Origin: Actinacidiphila epipremni
GTDB taxonomy: Bacteria; Actinomycetota; Actinomycetes; Streptomycetales; Streptomycetaceae
DNA length: 64,000 nt
Direction: 5' to 3'
NCBI RefSeq assembly: GCF_012034175.1
Contig: NZ_JAATEJ010000028.1
Location: 1 to 64,000, forward strand
Under the pieces are notes generated by a model. The model was not told the origin of the DNA and searched no databases. It worked only from the letters and a program-made list of their open reading frames with translations. The translations under genes were made by a program, and so were the position numbers. Shown piece by piece: positions 9,204 to 17,957 of this stretch; position 1 is the first letter of the stretch, and the number at the start of each line of letters is the position of its first letter.

Positions 9204-9219
9204 TTGTGAACGTTACCAA
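9204..9219. promoter_or_regulatory. LacI-type operator copy 1 (GH92 side)
   Basis: TTGTGAACGTTACCAA is an imperfect inverted repeat centred on AACGTT. It sits immediately downstream of the predicted GH92 transcription start, where a bound repressor would block transcription. The 12-mer GAACGTTACCAA recurs at 9377-9388. Confidence 0.65.
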
Positions 9220-9372
9220 GCTGCGCTGCATCTTCCGGGTGTGATGGCGCCATGTCAAGAGGGGGCGTCGTGGCGGCCCCCTCGATCAAGCCCGGCCCGC
9301 CCTCCCGCCCAACGGCGGGCCGTACGCGGTGTATTGACACGCCGTCAGGCCGACCGCACAATCCTCCAACGC

Positions 9373-9388
9373 CTGAGAACGTTACCAA
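9373..9388. promoter_or_regulatory. LacI-type operator copy 2 (ABC operon side)
   Basis: CTGAGAACGTTACCAA shares the exact 12-mer GAACGTTACCAA with copy 1. It lies a few bases after the predicted start point of the ABC operon promoter, mirroring the geometry on the GH92 side. The LacI gene at 12483 is the likely regulator by position. Confidence 0.65.
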
Positions 9389-9422
9389 ACACCGTGCCGA
9401 CCACGACGCCGGGAGGCGGCCG

Positions 9423-10259
9423 ATGGCACCACCCCTGCTGGAAGCACGCCGGCTGACCAAGCGGTTCGGCCACGTCACCGCGCTCCAGGACGCCGACTTC
9501 ACCGCCTACGCCGGCGAGGTCGTCGCGCTCGTCGGCGACAACGGCGCCGGCAAGAGCAGCCTCGTCAAGACGCTCTCCGGCACCCTGGCCCCGGACGGCG
9601 GCGAGATCCTCCTCGACGGCACGCCGGTACGCTTCGCCGGCCCGCTCGACGCGCGCCGGCACGGCATCGAGACCGTCTACCAGGACCTCGCCCTCGCCCC
9701 GGACCTCGACGCCGCCGCCAACCTGCACCTGGGCCGGGAGATCTTCCGCGGCGGCCTGCTCGGCCGGCTGAAGGTCCTCGACCGGGCGGCCATGCGGCGC
9801 TCGGCCGTCACCGCCTTCGCCGACCTCGGCATCGACCTGCGGGACGTCGGCGTGCCCGTCGCCGCCCTGTCCGGCGGGCAGCGCCAGTCGGTCGCCGTGG
9901 CCCGCGCGGTCGCCTTCGCCAACCGGATCATCTTCATGGACGAACCGACCGCCGCCCTCGGCGTCGTCCAGCGCGGCCGGGTCCTGGACACCGTCAGACG
10001 GGTCCGGGACCGCGGCATCTGCGTCGTCCTGATCAGCCACAACATGCCCGAAGTGCTGTCGGTGGCCGACCGGGTGGAGGTGCTGCGGCTCGGCCGCCGG
10101 GTCGCCCGCTTCACCGCCGCCGGCACCACGGTCGAGGACCTGGTCGGCGCGATGACCGGCGCGCTGGACGCCGTGGACGCCGGACTAGCGCCCGGCGACC
10201 GCCCCGGCGACCGCACCGGCGCCGGCAAGGACGACCCCCGACAGGACGGCCCCCGATGA
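9423..10259 (+). CDS. Sugar ABC transporter ATP-binding protein (CUT2, single domain)
   Basis: The 278-residue ATPase powers a CUT2-type monosaccharide importer. Walker A GDNGAGKSS is at 38-46, the signature LSGGQ at 149-153 and Walker B IIFMDEP at 169-175, followed by the His switch ISHNM. Many CUT2 ATPases are duplicated fusions of about 500 residues; this is the single-domain form, which would dimerise. The last 30 residues are a Gly/Asp/Arg-rich tail. GGGAGG lies 6 nt before the ATG at 9423. The stop overlaps the start of the permease gene (ATGA). Confidence 0.94.
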   Translation: MAPPLLEARRLTKRFGHVTALQDADFTAYAGEVVALVGDNGAGKSSLVKTLSGTLAPDGGEILLDGTPVRFAGPLDARRHGIETVYQDLALAPDLDAAANLHLGREIFRGGLLGRLKVLDRAAMRRSAVTAFADLGIDLRDVGVPVAALSGGQRQSVAVARAVAFANRIIFMDEPTAALGVVQRGRVLDTVRRVRDRGICVVLISHNMPEVLSVADRVEVLRLGRRVARFTAAGTTVEDLVGAMTGALDAVDAGLAPGDRPGDRTGAGKDDPRQDGPR

Positions 10260-11314
10260 CCGCCCGGGCACCCGCCCCCGCCCCCGCAGCCGAGGACCGC
10301 GGCAGGACCGCGGCCCTGCGCGCCGCCGCGCCCACGTGGCTGCGCCGGCTCGCCGCCGCCAACGAGAGCTGGACCTTCGGCGTCCTGGCGCTGCTGGTCG
10401 CCTTCTTCACCGCCGCCCGGCCCAGCACCTTCCTGACCCGCTACGACCTCACCCAGATCGCCACCAACGCCGCCATCTACCTCGTGCTCGCCGTCGGCAT
10501 GACGTACGTGATCATCGTCGCCGGCATCGACCTGTCCGTCGGCTCGGTCCTGGTGCTGTCCGCGGTGCTGTCGGCGGAGTACACCATCCACCACGGCGGC
10601 GCCGGCGCCGGCTGGGGCACCGTCGCGGTGAGCACCCTCATCGCGCTCGCCACCGGCCTGGTGTGGGGCGCCCTCCAGGGCTGGCTCGTCGCCAAGGCCC
10701 GCGTCCCGCCGCTCATCGTCACCCTCGGCGGCTTCGGCGCGGCCCTCGGCGCCGCGCAGATCATCACCGGCGGCCAGGACCCGGCCGGCGCCGTCTCCGG
10801 CCGGCTCCAGCGCGCCATCGGCTTCGGCAAGCTCTTCGGCCAGATCCCCTGGCTCGTCGTCATCGCCTTCGCCGCCACCGTCGTCTTCGGCCTGGTCCTG
10901 GCCTTCACCCGGTTCGGCCGCCACACGTACGCCATCGGCTCCAGCCCGGAGGCCGCCCGCCGGGCCGGCATCGACGTCGACGCCCACCTGGTCAAGGTCT
11001 ACGCACTGGTCGGCCTGCTGTCCGGGCTCGGCAGCGTGATGTGGCTCGCGTACTTCGGCACCACCTCGATCGCCGGGCACTCCACCGACAACCTCAAGGT
11101 CATCACCGCCGTCGTGCTGGGCGGCGCGAGCCTCTTCGGGGGCCGCGGATCGGTGCTCGGCACCGTCATCGGCGTCTTCATCCCCGCGGTGCTCAGCACC
11201 GGGCTGATCATCATGGGCGTCCAGCAGTACTGGCAGGACGTCGCCATCGGGGTCGTCCTGGTCGCCGCCGTGTACCTGGACCAGTTCCGCCGGCGCGGCC
11301 GGGAACGCGGCTGA
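10256..11314 (+). CDS. Sugar ABC transporter permease (CUT2, RbsC-like)
   Basis: The 352-residue integral membrane protein belongs to the BPD_transp_2 permeases of ribose/xylose-type importers. It has many hydrophobic helices, and the GIDLSVGSVL segment after the second helix is strongly conserved in RbsC-like proteins. ILGGASLFGGRGSVLGT-like sequence near the C-terminal half (VVLGGASLFGGRGS) is another family hallmark. Its start overlaps the ATPase stop by 4 nt, indicating translational coupling. The substrate is not determinable, but mannose or a manno-saccharide is suggested by the divergent GH92 gene. Confidence 0.95.
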   Translation: MTARAPAPAPAAEDRGRTAALRAAAPTWLRRLAAANESWTFGVLALLVAFFTAARPSTFLTRYDLTQIATNAAIYLVLAVGMTYVIIVAGIDLSVGSVLVLSAVLSAEYTIHHGGAGAGWGTVAVSTLIALATGLVWGALQGWLVAKARVPPLIVTLGGFGAALGAAQIITGGQDPAGAVSGRLQRAIGFGKLFGQIPWLVVIAFAATVVFGLVLAFTRFGRHTYAIGSSPEAARRAGIDVDAHLVKVYALVGLLSGLGSVMWLAYFGTTSIAGHSTDNLKVITAVVLGGASLFGGRGSVLGTVIGVFIPAVLSTGLIIMGVQQYWQDVAIGVVLVAAVYLDQFRRRGRERG

Positions 11315-11429
11315 GCACGCGCGCACGCAACGCCCCCCTGTACGGCTCCGCACGTCCCGCCCCCGCACCCGTCCCGCTCCCCGGCACCCCGCTCTCCTCC
11401 GGCTCACCTCCACGGAAAGGCCGCCCGCC

Positions 11430-12416
11430 ATGCGCCCGACCAGAAGAAGAACGTCCACGCTCGCCGGATGCTGCGCCGCCCTCGCCCTGACCGCCGCGAC
11501 CACCGCCGGCTGCGGCGGCGGCTCGGGCGGCTCCGGATCGCGCAGCCTGGACCTCATCACCGGCGTCAAGAGCGACCCCTTCTACATCACCATGGCCTGC
11601 GCGGCCCAGCAGGAGGCCGACAAGCGCGGCGTGAAACTCACCGTCAACGGCTCCGCCCAGTGGGACGTCTCCGTCCAGCGCCCGATCATCGACTCCGTCG
11701 CCGCCACCCACCCGGGCGGCCTGCTCATCTCCCCGGTCGACACCGCCGCCCTGACCCCGTCCCTGAAGCAGATCCAGGGCGCGGGCACCAAGATCGTGCT
11801 GGTCGACACCGAGGTGAGCGACACCTCCGTCGGCGTCTCCCGGATCTCCTCCGACAACGAGGCCGGCGGCCGGACCGCCGCCAAGGCGCTCGCGCAGCTG
11901 ATGGGCGACAAGGGCTCGGCGATCGTCATCAGCGTCAAGCCGGGGGTCTCCACGACCGACGCCCGTATCAAGGGCTTCACCGAGGAGATGCAGCACAACC
12001 ACCCCGGCATCACGCTGCTGCCGGTCCTCTACGACGACGACCTGCCGGCCACCGCCGCCTCGCAGATCCAGTCCACGCTCGCCGCGCACCCCGACCTCGG
12101 CGGGGTCTTCGCCGGCAACACCAACACCGCCCAGGGCATCTCCACCGGCCTCCAGGCCGCGGGCAGGCAGGGCAAGGTCAAGGTCGCCGCCTTCGACGCG
12201 GAACCCGACGAGATCACCGCCCTGACCGGCGGCACCCTCGACGTGCTGGTCGCCCAGGACCCCGGCGCGATCGGCCGGCAGGGCGTCGACCAGGCGCTCG
12301 CCGCGATCGACGGCAAGAAGGTCACCGCGCGCATCGGCACCGACATGGTCGCGATCACCAAGGCGAACATGAACCAGCCCGACGTCAGGAAATACTTCTA
12401 CCAGGCCGCCTGCTGA
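11430..12416 (+). CDS. Sugar-binding lipoprotein (CUT2, RbsB-like)
   Basis: The 328-residue product is a type I periplasmic-binding-fold protein that delivers sugar to the adjacent permease. An N-terminal Arg-rich stretch, a hydrophobic core and the lipobox TTAGC (Cys28) indicate a lipid-anchored exported protein. The Gly/Ser-rich linker after the Cys is typical. The body shows the two-lobe pattern of RbsB-like proteins, including PVDTAAL and VLVDTEVS segments. It is third in the operon, 115 bp after the permease, with AAAGG upstream of the ATG. Confidence 0.94.
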   Translation: MRPTRRRTSTLAGCCAALALTAATTAGCGGGSGGSGSRSLDLITGVKSDPFYITMACAAQQEADKRGVKLTVNGSAQWDVSVQRPIIDSVAATHPGGLLISPVDTAALTPSLKQIQGAGTKIVLVDTEVSDTSVGVSRISSDNEAGGRTAAKALAQLMGDKGSAIVISVKPGVSTTDARIKGFTEEMQHNHPGITLLPVLYDDDLPATAASQIQSTLAAHPDLGGVFAGNTNTAQGISTGLQAAGRQGKVKVAAFDAEPDEITALTGGTLDVLVAQDPGAIGRQGVDQALAAIDGKKVTARIGTDMVAITKANMNQPDVRKYFYQAAC

Positions 12417-12482
12417 CAGGTCGCCGGGCGGCGCCTGCCATCATCGACGCACCAGCCGACCGGCCCGGCGACGAGGAGGCCC

Positions 12483-13502
12483 GTGAACCGCCCGACGATG
12501 AAGGACGTGGCCCGCGCGGCCGGCGTGAGCCCCATGACGGTCTCCCGGGTCGTCTCCGGCGCACCCGGCGTCACCCCGGAGACCGCCGCGCGGGTCGGCC
12601 AGGCGGTGCGCAAGCTCGGCTACCAGCGCAACGACAACGCCCGCAGCCTGCGGCAGAAGAACCTCGGCACGTCCACCATCGGCCTGGTCGTCGACGACCT
12701 CGCCAACCCCTTCTACGCGCTGATGGCCCGTTCGGTGGAGGACGAGGCGCACCGCCGCGGCCACGTCGTGCTGGTCGGCAGCACCAACGACGAACCGCAG
12801 CGCGAACGCGAGGTCATCGCCGCCTTCACCGCCCGCCAGGTGGACGGCCTGATCCTCGTCCCCACCAGCGGCAGCCACGGCTTCCTCAAGCGCCAGATGG
12901 CCGGCGGCACCCAGGTGGTGTGCGTCGACCGCCCCGCCAGGGGCCTGGCCGTCGACACCGTCACCGTCGACAACCGGGCCGCCGCCGGACGGGCCGTCAC
13001 CCATCTGCTGGGCCACGGCCACACCCGGATCGCCTACCTCGGCGACCGCTACGACATCTGGACGCAGGCCGAACGGCACGCCGGCTACCGCGACGCGCTC
13101 GCCGCCCACGGCATACCCGAGGACCCCGCGCTGGTCCGGCACGAACTGCGCTCGCAGCCGCAGGCCCGCGCCGCGCTCGCCGCGCTGCGCACCCTGCCCG
13201 ACCCGCCGACCGCGGTCTTCACCAGCAACGACGTCATCACCCTCGGCGTCCTGGACGCGCTCGGCGACCCCGCGCCGCTCGGCCTGGTGGGCTTCGACGA
13301 CCTGCCGCTGGCCGAGCGCCTCACCCCGCCGCTGACCGTCGTCAGCCAGGACCCGGTGGCGCTCGGCGGCACCGCGGCCAACCTGCTCTTCTCCCGGATC
13401 GCCGGCGACCGCTCGGCCCCGCGCTCGGTGGTGCTGCTCACCCGCTTCGTGATCCGCGGCTCCGGCGAGCACCGCACGGCCGCCGGCCCGGCGCGGGGCT
13501 GA
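12483..13502 (+). CDS. LacI-family transcriptional regulator, probable repressor of the CUT2 operon
   Basis: The 339-residue regulator has an N-terminal LacI helix-turn-helix (TMKDVARAAGVSPMTVSRVV, about residues 5-24) and hinge region, then a sugar-binding core. GAGGAGG precedes the GTG at 12483. It follows the transporter genes by 66 bp in the same direction, a common arrangement for local control. The AACGTT-centred operators at 9204 and 9373 are the best candidate sites. Its effector should be a sugar brought in by the transporter or released by GH92. Confidence 0.94.
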   Translation: MNRPTMKDVARAAGVSPMTVSRVVSGAPGVTPETAARVGQAVRKLGYQRNDNARSLRQKNLGTSTIGLVVDDLANPFYALMARSVEDEAHRRGHVVLVGSTNDEPQREREVIAAFTARQVDGLILVPTSGSHGFLKRQMAGGTQVVCVDRPARGLAVDTVTVDNRAAAGRAVTHLLGHGHTRIAYLGDRYDIWTQAERHAGYRDALAAHGIPEDPALVRHELRSQPQARAALAALRTLPDPPTAVFTSNDVITLGVLDALGDPAPLGLVGFDDLPLAERLTPPLTVVSQDPVALGGTAANLLFSRIAGDRSAPRSVVLLTRFVIRGSGEHRTAAGPARG

Positions 13503-13525
13503 GCCGGCGGCCGGCGTGAGGTGTG

Positions 13526-14362
13526 TCAGCTCGGGACCCAGTTGAAGGTGTCCGGGTCCGGGCCGGTGCGCTCGCCGCGGTCCAGGGCGGTGATCTGCGC
13601 CATGTCGTCGGGCGTCAGCTCGAAGTCGAAGATCCGGAAGTTCTCCTCGACCCGGGCGGGCGTCACCGACTTGGGGAAGACGATGTCCCCGCGCTGGATG
13701 TGCCAGCGCAGCGTCACCTGCGCCGGGGTGCGTCCCAGCCGCTCGGCGATCGCGGTGATCACCGGGTCGCCGAGCACCTTGCCCTGCGCGATCGGCGACC
13801 ACGCCTCGGTCGCGATGCCGTGCTGCGCGCCGTACGCGCGTACGTCGTCCTGTGCGAGGTAGGGGTGCACCTCGATCTGGTTGACCGCCGGGACCGTCGA
13901 GGAGGTCTGGGCCAGCCGCTCCAGGTGGTGCGGCTGGAAGTTGGACACCCCGATGGCCTTCGCCCGCCCGGAGCGGTGGATCTCCTCCAGTGCGTGCCAG
14001 GTCTCGGTGAAGTCGCCGACGCCGGGCAGCGGCCAGTGGATGAGGAAGAGGTCCAGGTAGTCGAAGCCCAGGTCCTCCAGGCTGCGGTCGAAGGCGGCGA
14101 ACGCGGCGTCGGGGGCGTGGAAGCCGTTGTTGAGCTTGCTGGTGACGAAGACCTCCGCGCGCGGCACCCCGGAGTCCCGGACGCCCTGCCCGACCTCCTT
14201 CTCGTTGCCGTACATCTGCGCGGTGTCGAGGTGCCGGTAGCCGGTCTCCAGCGCGGTGAGCACCGCCTGCCGGGTGTCCTGCGGCTCGATCTGGAACACC
14301 CCGAAGCCCAGCTGGGGGATGGAGGTGCCGTTGTTGAGCATGAGGCTGGGGATCTGGGTCAT
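13526..14362 (-). CDS. Aldo/keto reductase
   Basis: The 278-residue NADPH-dependent oxidoreductase belongs to the AKR5-like 2,5-diketo-D-gluconate reductase group. The catalytic tetrad is visible: Asp46, Tyr51 (DTAQMYGNE), Lys76 (TSKLNN) and His109 (LIHWPLP). The C-terminal IVFPKSVTPARVEEN motif binds the cofactor phosphate. It reduces aldehydes, ketones or keto-sugars in the cytoplasm; the physiological substrate is unknown. The gene is convergent with the LacI gene at 12483. It is divergent from the LacI gene at 14582, with a GAGAGCGCTCTC palindrome in between. Confidence 0.95.
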   Translation of the reverse strand: MTQIPSLMLNNGTSIPQLGFGVFQIEPQDTRQAVLTALETGYRHLDTAQMYGNEKEVGQGVRDSGVPRAEVFVTSKLNNGFHAPDAAFAAFDRSLEDLGFDYLDLFLIHWPLPGVGDFTETWHALEEIHRSGRAKAIGVSNFQPHHLERLAQTSSTVPAVNQIEVHPYLAQDDVRAYGAQHGIATEAWSPIAQGKVLGDPVITAIAERLGRTPAQVTLRWHIQRGDIVFPKSVTPARVEENFRIFDFELTPDDMAQITALDRGERTGPDPDTFNWVPS

Positions 14363-14449
14363 GGCCGCCCTTCCTCGCGGGTCCCTGTGGTCCTCCCCGC
14401 GACTGCCCGATCCGCGGCCGGCCATGCGCGGCTGCCCGCAATCTCTTCG

Positions 14450-14461
14450 GAGAGCGCTCTC
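14450..14461. promoter_or_regulatory. LacI-type operator GAGAGCGCTCTC, copy 1
   Basis: The 12-bp perfect palindrome lies between the divergent AKR and LacI genes. It is about 20 bp upstream of TACGCT, a plausible -10 box for the LacI gene. It therefore covers the promoter and fits autoregulation. Confidence 0.7.
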
Positions 14462-14581
14462 ACGGGTGGTGCCGACCCGATACGCTGTGGCTGCCCGGCC
14501 GTCGGCCCTCGTGCCCGCGCGTGTCGCGCTGTCGCACGTGTCCTGTCCGCCCGCCGCCCGCCGCGCGAAGGAGACCTCACG

Positions 14582-15628
14582 TTGTCCGTGCCGCCCGCCG
14601 CCTCCCGTCCCACGCTGGAGGCCGTCGCTGCCAGGGCCGGCGTGTCGCGGGCCACCGTCTCCCGGGTGGTCAACGGGGGAGCGGGGGTGCGCGGGCCGCT
14701 GGCGGCGCGGGTGCGCGCCGCGGTCGAGGAGCTGGGCTATGTGCCCAACCAGGCCGCCCGCACCCTGGTGACCCGGCGCAACGGCGCCATCGCGGTGGTC
14801 GTCGCCGAGCCGCAGTCCCGGTTCTTCTCCGACCCCTTCTTCGCCCAGCAGGTACGCGGCATCAGCCGCGAACTGTCCGCGCACGACAACCAGTTGGTGC
14901 TGCTGCTGACCGGCGGCCCGGCCGACCGGGAGCGGGTCGGCCGGTTCCTGACCTCCGGGCACGTGGACGGCGCGCTGATCTTCTCGCTGCACGCCGACGA
15001 CTCGCTGCCGGTGCTCGCCCGCAAGGCCGGCGTGCCCACCGTCATCGGCGGTCGCCCCACCTGGCCGGACACCGACGCCCGGCGCCGCACCCTCTACGTC
15101 GACTGCGACAACCGCGGCGGCGCGCGGGACGCCGTACGCCACCTGCTGGGCCTCGGGCGGCGGCGCATCGCCCACATAGCCGGCCCGCTGGACCAGCCGG
15201 CGTCCGTGGACCGCCTCGACGGGTTCCGCGACGTGCTGCCCGACACCCCCGCCGCGCTCGTCGCCGAGGGCGACTTCACCCCGGAGGGCGGCGCCCGGGC
15301 GATGGAGGCGCTGCTGGAGCGCGTCCCCGACCTCGACGCGGTCTTCGCCGCCTCCGACGTGATGGCCTCCGGGGCGCTGCGGGTGCTGCGCACCCGGGGC
15401 CGGCGGGTGCCGGACGACATCGCCGTGATCGGCTTCGACGACATGGTCTCGGTCGCCGAGTGGACGGACCCGCCGCTGACCACCATCCGGCAGGACATCG
15501 AGGAGATGGGCCGGCTGATGGCGCAGCTGCTGCTGCGCACCCTGGAGCTGCAGGCCGGACCGGACGGCACGGCCGCCGCGTCCCCGATCATCACCCCCAC
15601 CCGGCTGGTCGTCCGCGCCTCGGCGTGA
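14582..15628 (+). CDS. LacI-family transcriptional regulator
   Basis: This 348-residue regulator has a LacI helix-turn-helix at about residues 11-32 (EAVAARAGVSRATVSRVVNG), a YVPNQAAR hinge and a periplasmic-binding-like effector domain. The TTG at 14582 is preferred because GAAGGAG lies 8 nt upstream, while the GTG two codons later would be spaced too far. It is flanked by two copies of the GAGAGCGCTCTC palindrome (14450 and 15673), a third lying at 25007. Control of the divergent aldo/keto reductase and of itself is likely. The effector is unknown. Confidence 0.94.
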   Translation: MSVPPAASRPTLEAVAARAGVSRATVSRVVNGGAGVRGPLAARVRAAVEELGYVPNQAARTLVTRRNGAIAVVVAEPQSRFFSDPFFAQQVRGISRELSAHDNQLVLLLTGGPADRERVGRFLTSGHVDGALIFSLHADDSLPVLARKAGVPTVIGGRPTWPDTDARRRTLYVDCDNRGGARDAVRHLLGLGRRRIAHIAGPLDQPASVDRLDGFRDVLPDTPAALVAEGDFTPEGGARAMEALLERVPDLDAVFAASDVMASGALRVLRTRGRRVPDDIAVIGFDDMVSVAEWTDPPLTTIRQDIEEMGRLMAQLLLRTLELQAGPDGTAAASPIITPTRLVVRASA

Positions 15629-15669
15629 GCACCGGCCGTGCGCGTACCGCCACGGTCCGTGCCCACCAG

Positions 15670-15687
15670 CGGGAGAGCGCTCTCCCG
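15670..15687. promoter_or_regulatory. LacI-type operator GAGAGCGCTCTC, copy 2
   Basis: CGGGAGAGCGCTCTCCCG is a perfect 18-bp palindrome containing the same 12-bp core as copy 1. It sits 41 bp after the LacI stop and 72 bp before the PAS/SpoIIE phosphatase start. It could control that phosphatase gene or act as a second, looping operator. Confidence 0.7.
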
Positions 15688-15758
15688 ATGTCGATCCGAT
15701 CGGCCGGCAGACCGGTTCTCGGCGCGCCTGACGCGGCCCGGCGCGCGATGATCGAAGG

Positions 15759-17831
15759 ATGAGGCGCAGCGGCAAGGGCACGGGTGTGCCCGAGCTCGAA
15801 CCGGAGGTCTTCGACCGCGTGGTCGTGCCGGTCGCGATGACCGCCGGTCCCGACCATGTGCTCGTCTACCACAACGAGGCCTTCCGCGACCTGTTCGGCC
15901 CGCGCCGGCTCGGCCTCCCGGCCCGCGAGGTCTTCGACGAGCCCGCCGCCGCGGGCTTCCTGGCCATGCTGGACGACGTCTTCGGCGACCGCACCGCCCG
16001 CCAGGTCACCTCGCCGCGCACCACCGAGGGGACCGCGCCCGGCGCCCCCGGCCCCCGGCACTTCGTCTACAGCTGCTCCCCGGTGGTCACCCGGCACGGC
16101 CCCGGCGTGCTCGCCGTCGCCATCGACACCACCGTCCAGGTCACCGCGGTCCGGCACGCCGAGGAGCTGTCCGAGCAGCGCCACCAGGCGCTGCAGCGCT
16201 ACGAGGCGCTGATGTCGGCGGTCAACCAGATCGTCTGGGTGATGCAGCCCACCGGCGAGATCCAGGAGCTGGTCGGCGGCTTCCAGGACTTCACCGGCAT
16301 CCCGTGGCGGCCGGTGATCGACCAGGAGTGGCTCGCCCAGGTCCACCCCTACGACCGCAACCGGCTGGTGCACACCTGGCGGGAGGCCGCCGCGGACCCG
16401 CCGTCGATGTTCGTGTGCACCTTCAGGATGCGCACCGCGACCGGCACCTACCGGCACGTGCAGTCCCGCGCGGTGCCGATCATGCACGGCGGCGAGGCCG
16501 CCGAGTGGATCGGCACCACCGCCGACGTCGAGGACCAGTGGCGCAACCGGCTGCGCGAGCGGCTGCTCGCCCGGGTCGCGACGGTCACCGCCGCCGACGA
16601 CGTGCCGCAGGCCTTCGCCGCGGTCACGGCCGCCGTGGTGCCGGAGCTGGCCGACGTGTGCGCGGTCTTCCTGCTGCCCCCGCAGGGCCTGCCGCCCGGC
16701 CCCGAGGACACCCTGATGGCGACCAGGATCGCCGCCACCGCCCGGGACGGGCTGCCCGAGCTGCCGCCGCTCAGCCACGAGCCGCGGCCGGTCGGCCACA
16801 TCGCCCGGGAGGTCGTGGAGAGCCGCCGCCCCCGGCTGCTGACCTTCCCCGCGGGCCAGCCGCCGCCCGGCGTCCTGCCGGAGCTGTCCACCAAGTGGCT
16901 GCGCGAGACCGACGCGACCAGCATCACGCTGGTGCCGATCGTCATCGAGGCGTCCGTGGTGGCCTTCGCCGCCGCTGCCGCCTGCAACAACAGCCCGGCG
17001 CCCGGCCCCGCCGACCTGCAACTGCTCGGCGAGGTGCTCAACGAGGTGCGCGACCCGCTGCGGCAGGCCATCGAGCTGCAGCGCACCCGGCAGACCGCGC
17101 TCACCTTGCAGCGCGCCCTGCTCACCCCCACCCCGCGGGTGCCCGGCGCGCAGCTGTCCGCGCACTACCAGCCCGCGAGCCGCACCGCGGAGATCGGCGG
17201 CGACTGGTACGACTCGCTGGTGCTGCCCGACGGCTCGGTCACCCTCACCATCGGCGACATCGCCGGCCACGACCTGGACGCGGCGACCTCCATGAGCCAG
17301 CTGCGCAGCATGCTGCGGGTCATCGCCTACGACGAGTCCGGCCCCGACGCCCCGGCGCGCAGCCTCACCCGGCTGGACCGGGTCGTCGAGGGGCTGGACA
17401 TCGCGCCGCTGGTCACCGCGGTGCACACCTGCCTGCAGCCGGACGGCGACCGCTGGCACGCCGCCTGGTCCAACGCCGGCCACCCGCCGCCGCTGCTGCT
17501 CCCGGCGGCGGGCCCGCCGCGCTTCCTGGAGGGCGAAGGCCCCGACCTGCCGCTGTGCGTGGCCCCGGAGCTGACCCGCCGCACCTGGCGCCACGAGCTG
17601 CGGGCCGGCGACACCCTGCTGCTCTACACCGACGGCCTGATCGAGGTGCCGGGCACCGACCTGTCCGAGGGCATGACGGCGCTGGCCGCCCAGGCGGTAC
17701 GGGCCCGCAAGGAGGGCGCGCCGCTGGCCGCGCTGTGCGCGCAGCTGCTCGCCGCGGCGGCCGACCGGCGGGACGACGCCGCCGTGATCGGCTTCCGCCC
17801 GACCGCCCCGCCCGGGCGGAAGCCGCGCTGA
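15759..17831 (+). CDS. PAS-PAS-GAF-SpoIIE serine/threonine phosphatase
   Basis: The 690-residue sensor phosphatase has two PAS domains (about 10-130 and 145-265), a GAF domain (about 280-430) and a PP2C/SpoIIE catalytic domain (about 455-685). Metal-binding acidic residues are intact: GGDWYD near 482, GDIAGHD near 501, YTDGLIE near 623 and RRDDAAV near 671. Such RsbP/RsbU-like proteins dephosphorylate anti-anti-sigma factors to free alternative sigma factors. There is no HATPase domain, so a separate anti-sigma kinase must exist elsewhere. The ATG at 15759 has a poorly spaced SD; the GTG at 15786 preceded by AAGGG is an alternative. Confidence 0.93.
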   Translation: MRRSGKGTGVPELEPEVFDRVVVPVAMTAGPDHVLVYHNEAFRDLFGPRRLGLPAREVFDEPAAAGFLAMLDDVFGDRTARQVTSPRTTEGTAPGAPGPRHFVYSCSPVVTRHGPGVLAVAIDTTVQVTAVRHAEELSEQRHQALQRYEALMSAVNQIVWVMQPTGEIQELVGGFQDFTGIPWRPVIDQEWLAQVHPYDRNRLVHTWREAAADPPSMFVCTFRMRTATGTYRHVQSRAVPIMHGGEAAEWIGTTADVEDQWRNRLRERLLARVATVTAADDVPQAFAAVTAAVVPELADVCAVFLLPPQGLPPGPEDTLMATRIAATARDGLPELPPLSHEPRPVGHIAREVVESRRPRLLTFPAGQPPPGVLPELSTKWLRETDATSITLVPIVIEASVVAFAAAAACNNSPAPGPADLQLLGEVLNEVRDPLRQAIELQRTRQTALTLQRALLTPTPRVPGAQLSAHYQPASRTAEIGGDWYDSLVLPDGSVTLTIGDIAGHDLDAATSMSQLRSMLRVIAYDESGPDAPARSLTRLDRVVEGLDIAPLVTAVHTCLQPDGDRWHAAWSNAGHPPPLLLPAAGPPRFLEGEGPDLPLCVAPELTRRTWRHELRAGDTLLLYTDGLIEVPGTDLSEGMTALAAQAVRARKEGAPLAALCAQLLAAAADRRDDAAVIGFRPTAPPGRKPR

Positions 17832-17957
17832 CGGCCGCCGCGCGCTGACCGCCGCCCGGCGCCGGCGGGGGCGCGGGGCGGCCGGGTGCACCGGCGGGGC
17901 CCGCGTCGGACAATGGGCGTAGGCGGGCACGTCACCGGTACGTGGAGGTGTCCCGGG

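Larger units (their letters stand above)
9044..9422. promoter_or_regulatory. Divergent control region of GH92 and sugar ABC operon
   Basis: This 379-bp gap holds two back-to-back promoters. Rightward: TTGACA (9334-9339), 17-nt spacer, CACAAT (9357-9362). Leftward: TTGACA read on the minus strand (9258-9253), 17-nt spacer, GAAGAT (9235-9230). An operator-like element containing GAACGTTACCAA lies just downstream of each predicted start point. No gene is visible inside. Confidence 0.65.
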
